64,000 nucleotides of DNA from Mesostigma viride (GCA_009746045.1 RPFO01001592.1:64001-128000); one strand, 5' to 3'. Counted from the stretch's first letter, positions 8,968 to 19,818 are shown. Translations and numbers: made by a program. The notes: a model not told the origin generated them from the sequence alone.

Positions 8968-10267
8968 ATGATGCACACCTGGTTCCGACCCTCGGACGAC
9001 TTCCTCATCGGAGGGGTCGTCAACGGGGTGCGCGCTTATGACCCTTGGCACCGTCCGTCCGATCTGGACATGATCAAGAGCGAGGAGGTCGACGTCGCGG
9101 ATTCCGATGACGACGCGACCAAGCCCGTCGTGGCCGGCATGACAGCGCCCCCCTCGCGCAAAACAACCGAAGAAGACCGCATAAGAGCCGAGATCGAAGA
9201 CCGATTGAAGGCCGAATACGATCAAAGGATTTTAAAAGAAGAGGACGACTATCGTCGAAAACTCGGCGAGGCGTTAGCTACTTGGCAAACAAAAACAGAC
9301 GAGGAAATAGCCAAAGAACGAAACATGATGGAGAAGAGACACGAAGAAGAAAAGGCTCGTTTGGCGCGTGAGTACGACCAGCAATTGGACAAATTGATGA
9401 ACGAGCGAGATCTTGCTAAGTCGGAAGCGGATCGAACGACGGAGGAACTCGTGAAGTTGCGAGAGGTCAACAACAAGTTAATCCAACGCGTCAAGGCAGA
9501 TTGGAATGCAGAATCAGCAGAAATCGCCCGTCTCGCCGAAACCTTGTCAACACTGAGCATCGAAAAGGAATCTCTCGAGGCCCGCATTCGCCAACTGACG
9601 GCCAACGGAGATAAGGTGAAGTCAAGAGCGATGAGTGAGAATGAGGCGTTACGGAAACGTTTGGAGGAGGTTAATAGCCAACTAGACAGTGAGAGGATCA
9701 ACAGCGAAAACCTCCGAAAAGAATTGAAAGAGACGGTAGGAAAAGGTGAGGCATTGGTCCTTTCATTGAAAAAAGAATTCCAGGCCGCCCAGGACAACGC
9801 GCAGACCGCGTATGAGCAAGAGATCGCAGAATTCCGTTCTCAATTGGAGAAGTTGTCTATCGAAAAGGAGGCATCCGAAAAAAACGCAAGAGATAGTATA
9901 GACCACGCCATCCGCGAAAAGATACGAGAGATGGCAGAATTTCAAGCCGAGCACGAGCGTGTGATTGATGTACAAAAGAGACAATACGAAATAACTATCC
10001 GTCAAATCGAAGAGAGAAATCGCAAGGCATCCGATAAAGCGTCGGAATTAGAGAAACAACACCAGAAGCTGATACACACTTTCGGCGAACAGGAACAGGA
10101 GCACCAGAAGTCACAGAGATTGATCGATGAACTTAGAAACGCACGACAAGAATCGATGGTTGAGATAGGCAAATTGAAGGAACGCTTGAGCAAATTGGCA
10201 AAGGACAAAGATTCTATCAAAACAAAACTTAAAAAAGAAATAACACGATGGCGCACGGATAACACTG
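8968..10267 (+). CDS. Large coiled-coil protein, N-terminal part (split by an LTR element)
   Basis: The frame starts at ATG 8968 (an acidic 60-residue head) and then becomes almost continuous heptad-repeat coiled coil rich in Glu, Lys, Gln and Arg (for example EERNRKASDKASELEKQ). The viral frame is cut at 10267, directly after the copied 5 bases CACTG of an inserted LTR element, and resumes at 14876. Element plus one target copy is 4,608 bases, a multiple of three, so the two parts are in the same frame. As it stands, the frame would read a few dozen LTR codons and stop at 10317. Long coiled-coil proteins of this kind are usually structural or tethering proteins; the role is unknown. Confidence 0.75.
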
Positions 10268-11012
10268 TGTCAAGGACATGGTCCTTGTATTTGTACCCAC
10301 CTGACCTGGCTAGATAGATAGAGGCTCTTGTACAGGAGCCACTGTTTTTTATCCCGTTGGATTTGGCCTACAAATGAGAAAGTTGTGGCCAGTTTTAGTA
10401 ATCAGGGATTAGTACCTATGCCAAGTGGATCCTTATAGGCAGCTGACAAATCTGTCTATGTCAGCTGACCTATGACATGTCAGATGAGAATCTATGACAG
10501 GACAGTTGACTGATTGACATGTACACTGTGCATGTCAGATGTGGCGCTGATATGTTCACGCCAGATTTACTTCATCATCATCAGATCACACACAGAGAGA
10601 TCTTTTATTAAATAGTTAGATTACTGTGCAGCAGTTACAAGTTAAGACTGTACATCAGTTACAAGATAAGGCTGTACAGCAGTTACAAGATAAGATTTAT
10701 TCTTGTCTAGATCTGATTGGTAGCCTGTACACTGACCTAACCTGATTGGTGGCCTGAGTATTACATGAGAATATTCCTAGGCACATTCCTAGCCAGCCAA
10801 TCAGGTCATTCCAGTTTTCTGCCTGTGTTTTTTCCTCGAGTTAATAAAACAACTGAGGAGCCTTGCCAAAGGTACTCCTCACTATCATTCTGCCTCAAAC
10901 TGAGTCTCTGTCTCTTTGCTTCCATCCTCCATAGCCTGTACCTGCAAGGACAGGCACATTTGGGTTCCAATCACAAGCATTGTAGAAGGCAAACCCATTA
11001 GTTCTTTCAACA
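10268..11012 (+). repeat. 5' LTR
   Basis: 745 bp, TG...CA ends, apparently the same sequence as 14126-14870 wherever compared. It contains an A/T-rich region (attaaatagttag near 10605) and an 'aataaaa' signal near 10842, as expected of a promoter and polyadenylation region. It is far lower in GC than the viral genes. Confidence 0.95.
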
Positions 11013-11024
11013 TGGTATCGGAGG
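11013..11024 (+). other. Putative primer binding site of the LTR element
   Basis: TGGTATCGGAGG immediately follows the 5' LTR. It resembles the complement of the 3' end of initiator Met tRNA used by copia elements, with one or two differences from the usual form. Confidence 0.6.
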
Positions 11025-11031
11025 ATGTCTC

Positions 11032-12879
11032 ATGGAGAACTATGAGCAAACCAGGCTAACCAAGAGTCACAGGTTTGAGCTGAGGAGCAAGCTGCACCGC
11101 CTACAGAAGCTTCCTAACGAGACCATGCAACAGCTCGTGAGGAGGGCGGAGCTTCTACGTGCTGACTACCAGGCTGCAGGGGGAGTCATCCAGGACCGTG
11201 ATTTTGCTGCCATTCTACTGGGAGCACTGACAGACGAGTACCGCCCTGCGCTGGTGTCTGTAAGGTTCAACGAGGAGGACCCACTACCTGTGGTGAAGAG
11301 GGCACTCATGGAGGCGGAGGATCTGCTCAAGGGGGGACGTGCTGTGGTGAAAAAGGAGAGTGCTGGCACTGGCCAGGCCTACCACACCAACAGCAAGGGG
11401 AACGGGGGGACCAAGAAATGCAGTCACTGTGGCCTGTCAAATCACAAGGACAAAGACTGCTGGAAGGAGCATCCTGAGAAGGCCCCACGCTGGTACCCCA
11501 ACCAGCACAGGGGGGGCAAGGGCGGCAACCGAGGGAACCAGAGCAAGGGACGCAACGCACCTGCTGGATCCGCTGCCAACGCAACTCAGGAGGCGGCTGA
11601 ACTGCCGCCTGGCTTCTGCATGGTCACCATCGCCGAGGAGTCGCCGTCGACGCCGCTGGAGGCTGCTGCTCTCACGCAGTATACGGGCGACAAACTCAAC
11701 TGGGTGCTGGACTCGGCTGCGAGCAGCCACATGTCCCCGTGCCGTTCTGACTTCGTGTCACTTATCCCCCACAACAGGCAGATCGTCGGATCAGGCGGCG
11801 ACCTGCAAGCTGCTGGAGTTGGCACAGTTTCTGTGCATTTGCCGGGGAGCGAGCTCCGACTGGATGGAGCCCTTCTGGTCCCCGAGCTGCCCGTTCGGGT
11901 GCTCTCTGTTGGAGCGCTCGTGAAGGCTGGCCACAAGCTGGATTTCAACCAGGAAATCGCTGTGGTGGACAACAAGGCGCACAAGATGGAGCAGAGGGAC
12001 AACGTCTACGTGTTACCTGCTCTCAACAAGAAGGCGGCGCTGGCGGCCACGACCGTGCGGCCGTTGGGGTCGCTGTGGAGCGCTGGCCTGCCAGTGGCGG
12101 CCATGTCCAAGACGCTGGGCTTTCTGCCTGGCTTTTCGCGGCCTTTGGGACTGCAGGCTTCTTCCCGAGGCGCTTTGCTGCGCCCGGTGTCGTCGCCACT
12201 GTCGTGTGGCGGCAAGGGCGGTTTTTCCGCTGACAAACCTGCAATTGTGCAGGATTTTGGCGTGGTGGGGACGGCAAGGAATGGGATCGGCTTAGTACCG
12301 GTCGTTGGGGCACACGGGGAGGACGGTTCCTGGAGTTCTGCGTCGGGCAGTACTACTTATAGCCCTCTCGTGCCAGATCAGGTGGACTCTGCTCCACCAG
12401 TTTCCCTGACCCCTCCAGCGGCGAGCTCACCTGGCTTGCCGTTGTCCATGGATGTCAACCTACGTGGCGTGCTGGGAGAGCTTCCCCAGCCTGGCATCGT
12501 TTGGCCTACTAGTGCCAACACGCAGACGTCACCAAGCCTGCTGCGTGACGGTTTCGCTCCCTGGCCAGAATCAAGTGGGGGTTTGGCGTGGCGCGTCTCG
12601 GGCGCCAGCATTTTGGATTTTGCTGCGGGGGAATTCCTGGTGAGGGGAGGCCACCAGATGCACCAAGTCCAAGCCCAGTCCTGGAGCCAAGTCCTGGAGC
12701 TGGAGTCGTCGGCTGCCACGTGTCCCTGTCAATTTGGGACTGTGCTGAGCCAACAAGTTGCCGGCACAAGTGCTGCCTTGAGCACTAAGGCGGTCGGTGC
12801 GGGAGCCCTGCTTCCGCTATTTTCATGGCGATTTTTGGGGATGCGCTATGGTCACGTTCGTTGGGAATTTGATAGCTAG
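11032..12879 (+). CDS. Gag-protease protein of the copia-like element
   Basis: 615 residues. It begins inside the Gag domain (LHRLQKLPNETMQQLVRRAE), so the usual N-terminus of Gag is missing. A CCHC zinc knuckle follows (CSHCGLSNHKDKDC, near residue 130), which binds RNA in packaging, then a basic Gly/Arg/Asn-rich linker. Near residue 227 lies WVLDSAASSHMSP, the active-site region of copia aspartic proteases (family form D-S-G-A-S-x-H-M; here Ala replaces Gly). Protease-like sequence continues to about residue 330. The last 280 residues are Ser/Gly/Pro-rich and match no retroelement enzyme I recognise. The frame is intact, in contrast to the surrounding viral genes. Confidence 0.85.
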   Translation: MENYEQTRLTKSHRFELRSKLHRLQKLPNETMQQLVRRAELLRADYQAAGGVIQDRDFAAILLGALTDEYRPALVSVRFNEEDPLPVVKRALMEAEDLLKGGRAVVKKESAGTGQAYHTNSKGNGGTKKCSHCGLSNHKDKDCWKEHPEKAPRWYPNQHRGGKGGNRGNQSKGRNAPAGSAANATQEAAELPPGFCMVTIAEESPSTPLEAAALTQYTGDKLNWVLDSAASSHMSPCRSDFVSLIPHNRQIVGSGGDLQAAGVGTVSVHLPGSELRLDGALLVPELPVRVLSVGALVKAGHKLDFNQEIAVVDNKAHKMEQRDNVYVLPALNKKAALAATTVRPLGSLWSAGLPVAAMSKTLGFLPGFSRPLGLQASSRGALLRPVSSPLSCGGKGGFSADKPAIVQDFGVVGTARNGIGLVPVVGAHGEDGSWSSASGSTTYSPLVPDQVDSAPPVSLTPPAASSPGLPLSMDVNLRGVLGELPQPGIVWPTSANTQTSPSLLRDGFAPWPESSGGLAWRVSGASILDFAAGEFLVRGGHQMHQVQAQSWSQVLELESSAATCPCQFGTVLSQQVAGTSAALSTKAVGAGALLPLFSWRFLGMRYGHVRWEFDS

Positions 12880-14125
12880 CTTAACTAACCCCTTATGATC
12901 TCAAGTCGCCACTGTTTTTCGTTCGTGAAAAATTGCTTTAGACACGAATATTTTGTGGTCTATTGTGCTGTTAGGTGCGGGGTCCTTCCGGCCTTATGCA
13001 TCTCGCATAGTCTTGTTTTGTTTCTGCTAGACTTTTTCATAGCGCTTCGTCGGGATGCGTTATTTGAGTTCTAGACCACCTGTGTTCATCGTCCCCATGA
13101 CGTTCTTCTACCAGCAATGGTATGTTTTCCAAGTTCTTTGTAATCTTGGTACGTTTGGCTAGCGCCGGTTTGCTGGCCATGTCTCCGTTCTTGCTGACCC
13201 TTTTTGTGGTCAATCTGCACGTTCATTTCATGTCGTGTGTGTTGCCCATTCTTAGGGCATACTTTCTCGTTGCATGCTAGGTTTGTTCATGCAGTTTGCG
13301 GTTGTGTCTTTTGTACATAGCCTGCGTTTGTGCTCCTGACTTTGTCGTCGCTTCATGTCCCGTTTTTAGTCGCTTTCAACTATCGTTGGTTAATCAGAGC
13401 TGTCTTTTCAGTTCGTTCATGTTGGCTAATGCTAAGATCCATGACTATGTCGGTTTATGTTAGTTACCTGTGTGATTAAGGTGTGTCAGGACTACGTGTT
13501 CTGCTCCTTGTTCACCGTTGGTGCTCTGCCGTAGGTCGGATGCTTTATGTCGTTAATCACATGTTTTATGCGTTAATCATACATCATGTCCCCTGCATTG
13601 TCTAAGAGTTTGCCTGTGTTAGAGCATTTTGTGTGCTTCTTCATGTTTTCAGGCGACGCTAGAGTGAGGGGGGTGTGATCCAAAGCGCATCTTCCCAACG
13701 AAGTTTTTGACTTGGCAACACATGCTAGTTGCTGGGCGATGCGGCAATCTTTCCTGCTGCTTTCGTTGGACACTCGGCGCGTCACCGGTCCGGAGTTCCA
13801 GTTTCCAGTTTCCGTGGAGATCGTCTTTTGACTACTTTGACCACGGTGTTTGCTAGCGAGGGGGGTGGATGTTTTTCGCCCACTTACCCGTGATCAGTTA
13901 GTGTTTGATCCTTACCACTGGCCTGGGTTGCATCCCATTTTTGGTTTGGTGCCATGTGGGTAAGGGGGGTGTCAAGGTTGTACCCAAATGTCACCTTGAT
14001 AGTGAGTACTGAATTTAATTCTAGAGTCCTATGTTTGGTCAAGGCTTGACTGGCTGAGAGCTTTTCCTCTAAGTGTTATACTTGACAGGATAGCACTAGA
14101 GCAAGGTCATGTGTTGTAAGGGGGG
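12880..14125 (+). other. Non-coding interior of the LTR element
   Basis: About 1.25 kb of T-rich sequence with no convincing ORF and none of the expected integrase or reverse transcriptase. It ends in a G-rich tract just before the 3' LTR. It is either a degenerate remnant of pol or captured filler. Confidence 0.7.
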
Positions 14126-14870
14126 TGTCAAGGACATGGTCCTTGTATTTGTACCCACCTGACCTGGCTAGATAGATAGAGGCTCTTGTACAGGAGCCAC
14201 TGTTTTTTATCCCGTTGGATTTGGCCTACAAATGAGAAAGTTGTGGCCAGTTTTAGTAATCAGGGATTAGTACCTATGCCAAGTGGATCCTTATAGGCAG
14301 CTGACAAATCTGTCTATGTCAGCTGACCTATGACATGTCAGATGAGAATCTATGACAGGACAGTTGACTGATTGACATGTACACTGTGCATGTCAGATGT
14401 GGCGCTGATATGTTCACGCCAGATTTACTTCATCATCATCAGATCACACACAGAGAGATCTTTTATTAAATAGTTAGATTACTGTGCAGCAGTTACAAGT
14501 TAAGACTGTACATCAGTTACAAGATAAGGCTGTACAGCAGTTACAAGATAAGATTTATTCTTGTCTAGATCTGATTGGTAGCCTGTACACTGACCTAACC
14601 TGATTGGTGGCCTGAGTATTACATGAGAATATTCCTAGGCACATTCCTAGCCAGCCAATCAGGTCATTCCAGTTTTCTGCCTGTGTTTTTTCCTCGAGTT
14701 AATAAAACAACTGAGGAGCCTTGCCAAAGGTACTCCTCACTATCATTCTGCCTCAAACTGAGTCTCTGTCTCTTTGCTTCCATCCTCCATAGCCTGTACC
14801 TGCAAGGACAGGCACATTTGGGTTCCAATCACAAGCATTGTAGAAGGCAAACCCATTAGTTCTTTCAACA
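14126..14870 (+). repeat. 3' LTR
   Basis: 745 bp, the same as the 5' LTR wherever compared, followed by the target copy CACTG at 14871-14875. Confidence 0.95.
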
Positions 14871-14875
14871 CACTG

Positions 14876-16807
14876 GACATATACACCATCTCCAAAAAAA
14901 GTTGCGAGAATCGCGCGAACAACTTACGCGAGAATTGAAAATATGGTCTGATACCAAACAATCACTTGAGCGTCAGACAGAGGAGCAGGATGCGTTGTTA
15001 AACAATCTACAGGAAAGGTTGATAGATACGACGGAGGAGCTGAGTAGGCTCAAAAGCGACAATAGACAGACCACTCAAGCGCAATCAGAAGATGTTCAAC
15101 GATTGAACAAACAAATAAGCCAACTGATGAGCAAGATCGCAGAGGATGAAGAACTATCGTCACAAATGAAGGCGGATTATAACAATCGTCTGCAAGAAAC
15201 CGGCGCGAGAGAATCGGCTCTTTTGGAAGAACTACAACAGTTAAAATCGGTCATAGATGGAAAGACATCTGAGTTTGAGGAACGAGAAACCGTTCTGCGT
15301 GGTGAAATCGATCAACTGAAAGAGAACGTGGCTGCAGAAAACAGCAAGTTTCTAGCTGCACAACATAAACTCGAGTCCGCTGCTCAGGAGAAACAAGCAC
15401 GCGAGGACAGTATCGCGGAACTCAATCGGCAAATCGAAACCGAGAAAGCGAAATTTGCGGCCCTTCAATTAGCAATGAATGAACAACCGACTCCATTACA
15501 GGTAAAACAACACAACATAGCTGTCCAAACATTGTTTGATAACATGGAGAGTCAACAAACAACAACGGATAAAAGGAAGAAAAGACTTACAATGCAGATG
15601 GAAGCTCTCCAAAATACCATGAGAAACGCAACTACTGAAAAAAAAAAAAATAGAGGAGGCATTAAAGAAGAGATCAGAAGAGTTGGACGATGTATCCGGT
15701 GAGTTGAAACGCGTGAAGGGACAACGCGATGCGATACAGGCTGATCTCGTGGCTCAACAACGGCTGCTTGAAGAGATCATATCGAACCAACTAGAAGAAA
15801 ACGCTGCCTATCAAAAGGAATCTGCGGCATTGCAGGACGCAGTCGATGCTGCCACGCGCATTTTTAGAGGATATATTGAAGAGCCAAAGTTTAACGCGTT
15901 AACGAATATATCAAGGGAGCTGTACGATGCTCAGACGAATGCGGGCGACGACTCTCGAAACGAGATCGAGCGACTCGAGAAAGAACGTGAAACCCTTGTT
16001 AGAGAGATCGAGGATGATTTGTTGCACATACTCGACGAAAAAACCGGATTGCATCCCGACGATGACGACCGAAAAACATTTATGAAAAATGTTTGGGAAG
16101 GACTAACACGAATTCTGCCATTATCGCAGCAAGCTATGGGCCATTTCCAACGATTCCAACACTTCGGAGGGGGGGCAGGAGAGTGGCGACCGCCAACGGA
16201 CGATGAAGACAACCATGACCGAGGAGGTGGAAGTATACGCAGGTCCCCAGGCACGGCGATACAGACGTCGCCGTTGGAACCCGTCCCGTGGATGTGGTTC
16301 AACGACTACGCGACTGGGACCAGCGTCGCCGAAGGAAGTGGTCAAAAGACATACACGGCAAGACCGCACGAAGACACAGTGCCCCAAAAGGTCATCAGTG
16401 AAACCCCAAAGGACACAATAACGAAAGACAAGGGCAAAGCACCTTTACGAGAGACCGAAGAAGAGGACGAAAAAACGCCTACGGAGGGTACAGAGTCCGA
16501 CAAAAACAATTCAGAAGGCGCGTCATTGGATGCTGCAAACACGGACGCGATCACGCAGGGCATTACAACTCGCGGAATGTTGGGAGGTCGCAGGATGGGA
16601 GGACACGTCATGGCGACCCCCGAAGAGACCGATAATCGATTAGCGGAAATCCGCGGAATGCTCGAAGACCTGGGACAACTACCAGCCGAATTGTTGAAGT
16701 TTCTACTACCCCACGGCGTCGCTGGCACCATGGCCTACATCAAATATTTCATGAACCCGAGTCAAAAATCCGGTTTATCAATTCACGTAACTCGGAATAA
16801 GAAGTGA
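14876..16807 (+). CDS. Large coiled-coil protein, C-terminal part (one frameshift at an A-run)
   Basis: The viral frame resumes right after the target duplication (GHIHHLQKKLRESRE) and continues as coiled coil to about 15645. There a run of about 13 A shifts the frame by one base; the next frame carries on the coiled coil (SEELDDVSGELKR) to the stop at 16807. After about 16170 the protein changes to a Pro/Gly- and Glu/Lys-rich region, then a short helical C-terminus (ETDNRLAEIRGMLEDLGQLP). With both parts joined the protein would have about 1,075 residues. The A-run is the most likely place for a sequencing or replication slip. The 3' end overlaps the convergent cysteine desulfurase gene by 59 bases. 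Confidence 0.7.
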
Positions 16808-17899
16808 ACGCGCTCAACCCGATGCGGACCGTGCCCATCTCCAGCTTCCGCGGCAGTCCGATGGCCTTCAGCGTCTCGCTGCGCCGCTTCAGATGACACG
16901 CCGACCCTGTCGAGATCGCGATCCCCCGTTTCGCCAACCGGGCGACGAGCGCGCGCGAACTGCGAACGGGAAGAGCGGCGCTCACAGGTTCGGCAGGCGC
17001 CACTTCTCGTCCTTCGGCCCGTGGACGACCGCGCCCATCTTCTCCAGATCCGCCACGAGGCGTCCTCTCAGAGCCCGGATGCGCGCCACGTCCCTCCTCT
17101 CGTGGCGGCGGTTGACGCGCACCGCCTCCGCGAGCGCCGCGATCAGTGGCGGCGACTCCGTCCCGGGCCGCACGGCCCTCTCCTGTCCCCCGCCGTACGT
17201 GAGAGGGGCCAAACACGAAGGAGACTTGCGGAGGACCAGCGCGCCCACGCCCTTGACCGAGTGGATCTTGTGCCCGGACACGACGAAGCTGTCCAGACAC
17301 CGAAACCCCTTGAGCGGGAACTTACCGGCCGCCTGCGTGGTGTCCGAGTGGAAATGGACGCGATCCCCGATGACACGCCGGATGGCGCACAGATCCTGGA
17401 TCGTGCCGATCTCGTTGTTAGCGTACATGATGCTTGCGAGCTTCACGCGCGATCCGTACTTGTCGACGGCCTCCCGGAGCGCCTCCATCTTCACGAACCC
17501 CTCCGCGTCCACGGGCAGCCGCACGATCGTGATCTTGTCCCCGTGTTCCTTCTTCAGATGCTCCAACGGCTTGATGCCCGCCGGGTGCTCGATCGCCGAC
17601 GTCAGCACGACGCCCTCGAACCCGTGTTTCTCCATGACGCCCTGCAACACGATGTTCATGCTCTCCGTGGCCCCCGACGTGAACAGGACGGACCGGGCGG
17701 GGACGCGCAGATCGCGCGCGATGTCGGCCCGCGCCTTCTCGACGAGGGAGCGGGAAACCTTGCCGATCTCGTGGGAGGAGGACGGGTTACCGTACGTCTC
17801 CGCGACCCTGCGAAACACGTCCAACACGCAAGGATGCGGCCGTGTCGTCGAATTGTTATCCAGATAGATCTCCTTTCTCGCTTTCATGCGCCTTTCCAT
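16749..17899 (-). CDS. Cysteine desulfurase (NifS/IscS-like, class V aminotransferase; one frameshift)
   Basis: A PLP enzyme that takes sulfur from L-cysteine for Fe-S clusters or thiolated tRNA. The N-terminus has YLDNNSTTRPHP; GATESMNIV and AIEHPA match the cofactor region; SGHKIHSVKGVGAL carries the PLP lysine; GTESPPLIAALAEA matches the family. The first frame stops at 16982 after WRLPNL. The adjoining frame supplies the missing C-terminus, including GIAISTGSACH with the catalytic loop cysteine and a last helix ending at 16749. The total of about 383 residues is normal for NifS/IscS. The break needs one missing base. The start is ATG 17899, or 17887 just before the conserved YLDNN. Such genes are rare in viruses. 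Confidence 0.9.
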
Positions 17900-17995
17900 A
17901 GTAGCAGCCACGCAAATAATGTGCGGATACCTTTCCTCGTGTCGTTCCTCTCGTAGGTTCGTTCGGCGAGACGAGAAAAAGATCCAGGGGATGGG

Positions 17996-18003
17996 TATAA
18001 AAG
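17996..18003 (+). promoter_or_regulatory. TATA box before the gene at 18015
   Basis: TATAAAAG, 12 bases before the ATG at 18015, in otherwise GC-rich DNA between divergent genes (the cysteine desulfurase starts at 17899 on the other strand). Confidence 0.5.
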
Positions 18004-18014
18004 CACGAGACGAG

Positions 18015-18729
18015 ATGGGTAAGATCGTCGTGAAACCAGACACCAGCGCCGTCGCGGCCCCCGCCGCTCCCGTCGTCGAGACCAAGTCCCGCAAGAGGAC
18101 CCGACGGTCCGCGGCCAAGACCGAGGTGGAGAACCTCGACGTCGTCGATATGGGTGTCATGAAAGAGACCCCGCGCGCCACCACCGCCCCCTCTCCCTCC
18201 CCCGCGCCCGCTCCCCCCCACCCGCACTCGGGTCGGACGTGGAACCCTTCTCGATCCCCAACACGCTGGCGGAGAGCCACATCGCATTTCTCCGGAGGAA
18301 GGCGGACGGCGCCGTCCACGTCGGCGCGCTGTTGTCCGCTCTTGGGGCAAAGTCCGAGGACGTGTTCGGGACGGACTCTTCCTGGATCGCGCCCGAGGCG
18401 GTCGTGAAGGCGATGAAGAGCGACAAGCGCATGCGTCCGTTGCACGAGGCGTTCTCGGAGTCGATCGCCGTGCTCGAAGATCTGGAGGCGGACAAGGAGA
18501 ACGACGTCCCGTTCCGCTGCGTCGACTTCTTGAAGGCCCGATACGGCCACGGAAACTTCGACGCCACGCACCTGATCCAGTTCGGGGGGCGGTGTACAAG
18601 GAGTACAAGAAGACGCACGGAACCGAACCCCCCACCCGCGAAAACAATGGGTACAAACTGTACTTCCGACGGGACATCCCCGTCATGCAGAGGGCCTTTG
18701 ACGAGTGGCCTCAGCGACTGCTCGGTTGA
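18015..18729 (+). CDS. Hypothetical protein with basic N-terminus (two frameshifts)
   Basis: Three consecutive frames form one protein of about 238 residues. Frame 1 starts at ATG 18015 (MGKIVVKPDTS) with a basic stretch KSRKRTRRSAAK that looks like a nuclear localisation signal, then Pro/Ala. Near the C-run at 18215-18222 it passes to a second frame (EPFSIPNTLAESHIAFLRR). At the G6 run 18584-18589 it passes to a third (VYKEYKKTHGTEPP), which ends at 18729. Both shifts are in the missing-base direction at homopolymers. The middle part is a compact helical domain. It resembles small DNA-binding proteins of giant viruses, but I do not recognise the family. Confidence 0.6.
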
Positions 18730-18819
18730 TCGATCCTATCCTACCGTGAAATGAGAAAACATGCGTTCCGACGTGAACGAACCTCTAATTTTATTCATGA
18801 ATATGTAATAATAAAGAAC

Positions 18820-19149
18820 ATGGTCGGACTCCTCCCATTACTCACACTCGTTTCCGGCGCGGTCGGGATCGGCGGCGCGTCCGCCGCGTGGCACTTGGAT
18901 AGTAGGAGTCGAGACGCGCCGCGGATCCTCCGAGAGATGGAACTCCGCGAACGTAAAGAAGGCACGACGCCTCGGTCGCAGATGGAGAGGGACGAAGGGA
19001 TCCGATCCGCGCAGGAGGAGTTTGATAGGAAGCGAGCGACGTCCGTGACGATCGCGATCGCCGCCTTTTCGATATGCGCTGTCACCGGATACCTGTATTG
19101 GTACCAGAAGCACGGACCTCGCGCTCCCGCGTACGCGGGCTGGACTTAA
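18820..19149 (+). CDS. Small membrane protein
   Basis: 109 residues from the ATG at 18820, after 'aataataaagaac'. It has an N-terminal hydrophobic segment (LLPLLTLVSGAVGIGGASAA), a long charged middle (RILREMELRERKE) and a second hydrophobic segment (TIAIAAFSICAVTGYLYW), so the charged loop would lie on one side of the membrane. It overlaps the convergent gene at 19146 by 4 bases. Probably a virion membrane component (inferred). Confidence 0.65.
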   Translation: MVGLLPLLTLVSGAVGIGGASAAWHLDSRSRDAPRILREMELRERKEGTTPRSQMERDEGIRSAQEEFDRKRATSVTIAIAAFSICAVTGYLYWYQKHGPRAPAYAGWT

Positions 19150-19448
19150 CGACGGAACGCGGACCATGCGCCCACGAAGGCGGCGAACCCGATGACAGAC
19201 GCGCCCGCCATCTTGGCGTACCTCTTTCCGCCGGTGGCGGTGCTCGGGAACATGCCGGCGATCAGAGAGTCGGTCGCCGTGAACACGCTCAGACCCATCA
19301 TGACCGCGAGCGTGACGGCGAACATGGGCGCGAGCTTGCCGTCCTCGCGCACGAACCCGACCTTCTTGGCGGTCGCGGAGGCGGCGTCTCCGACGGACTC
19401 GGTGACCTTGTTGGCGACGTCCACGGGTGCGGTGATCACGCTCGCCAT
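19146..19448 (-). CDS. Small membrane protein
   Basis: 100 residues from the ATG at 19448. An amphipathic N-terminus (VDVANKVTESVGDAASATAKK) is followed by two hydrophobic stretches (MFAVTLAVMMGLSVF and MAGASVIGFAAFVGAW). It is adjacent to and in the same orientation as the membrane protein gene at 19490-19818, suggesting a small cluster of envelope or inner-membrane proteins. The family is unknown. Confidence 0.65.
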   Translation of the reverse strand: MASVITAPVDVANKVTESVGDAASATAKKVGFVREDGKLAPMFAVTLAVMMGLSVFTATDSLIAGMFPSTATGGKRYAKMAGASVIGFAAFVGAWSAFRR

Positions 19449-19489
19449 CCGGAATGCGATATACTAACTCCTTCGACTTTTTTTTCGTC

Positions 19490-19818
19490 TCATACGAGCA
19501 GGGCCACGTAGTAGCTGCCGTACAAGACCGCGGCCATGACGAGGACGTTGAACCACCCGATGGCCGTCTTCAGACCCGACATCCCGCCCTTGAGGAAGTT
19601 GTCGGTCATCGACACACACACGGCGCCGCGAGCGCGCCCATGTTCAAGCCGTACCGCTCGCTCTTCACCTTCTCGCGCGCCTTGGCCCCCATGAGCGGGA
19701 ACGCCAGGATCAGGGCGTAGGTGAAACTCTGCATCCGCAGGATGTGCATGGCGTCCTGGGTGAGATCGCCTGGCGTCAGCAGAGCCTTGAAGCCGGAGAG
19801 GATTTCGGATCCGGACAT
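19490..19818 (-). CDS. Small membrane protein (one frameshift in a TG repeat)
   Basis: Starts at ATG 19818 (MSGSEILSGFKALL) with a hydrophobic segment (SFTYALILAFPLMGA). The frame stops at 19606 just after a tgtgtgtgtgt repeat (19611-19621). The adjoining frame continues with DNFLKGGMSGLKTAIGW and a second hydrophobic segment (FNVLVMAAVLYGSYYVALLV), ending at 19490. One missing base in the TG repeat explains this. The full protein would have about 109 residues and two membrane segments. Confidence 0.6.

Larger units (their letters stand above)
10268..14870 (+). mobile_element. Complete non-autonomous copia-like LTR retrotransposon
   Basis: Two direct LTRs, each 745 bp, begin TGTCAAGG and end TTTCAACA (10268-11012 and 14126-14870). 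The element is flanked by the 5-bp target duplication CACTG (10263-10267 and 14871-14875). Directly after the 5' LTR lies TGGTATCGGAGG, like the initiator-Met-tRNA primer site of Ty1/copia elements (usually TGGTATCAGAGC). A G-rich tract (aaggggggtg, from 14119) just before the 3' LTR is the likely polypurine tract. The 3.1-kb interior encodes only Gag and protease; no integrase, reverse transcriptase or RNase H is present, so it must have moved using another element's enzymes. The matching LTRs point to recent insertion. Confidence 0.95.

Noticed and set aside
8968-10317. The 449-codon frame taken as a complete protein
   Set aside because: Its last 16 codons are read from the LTR; the real coding sequence continues after 14875.
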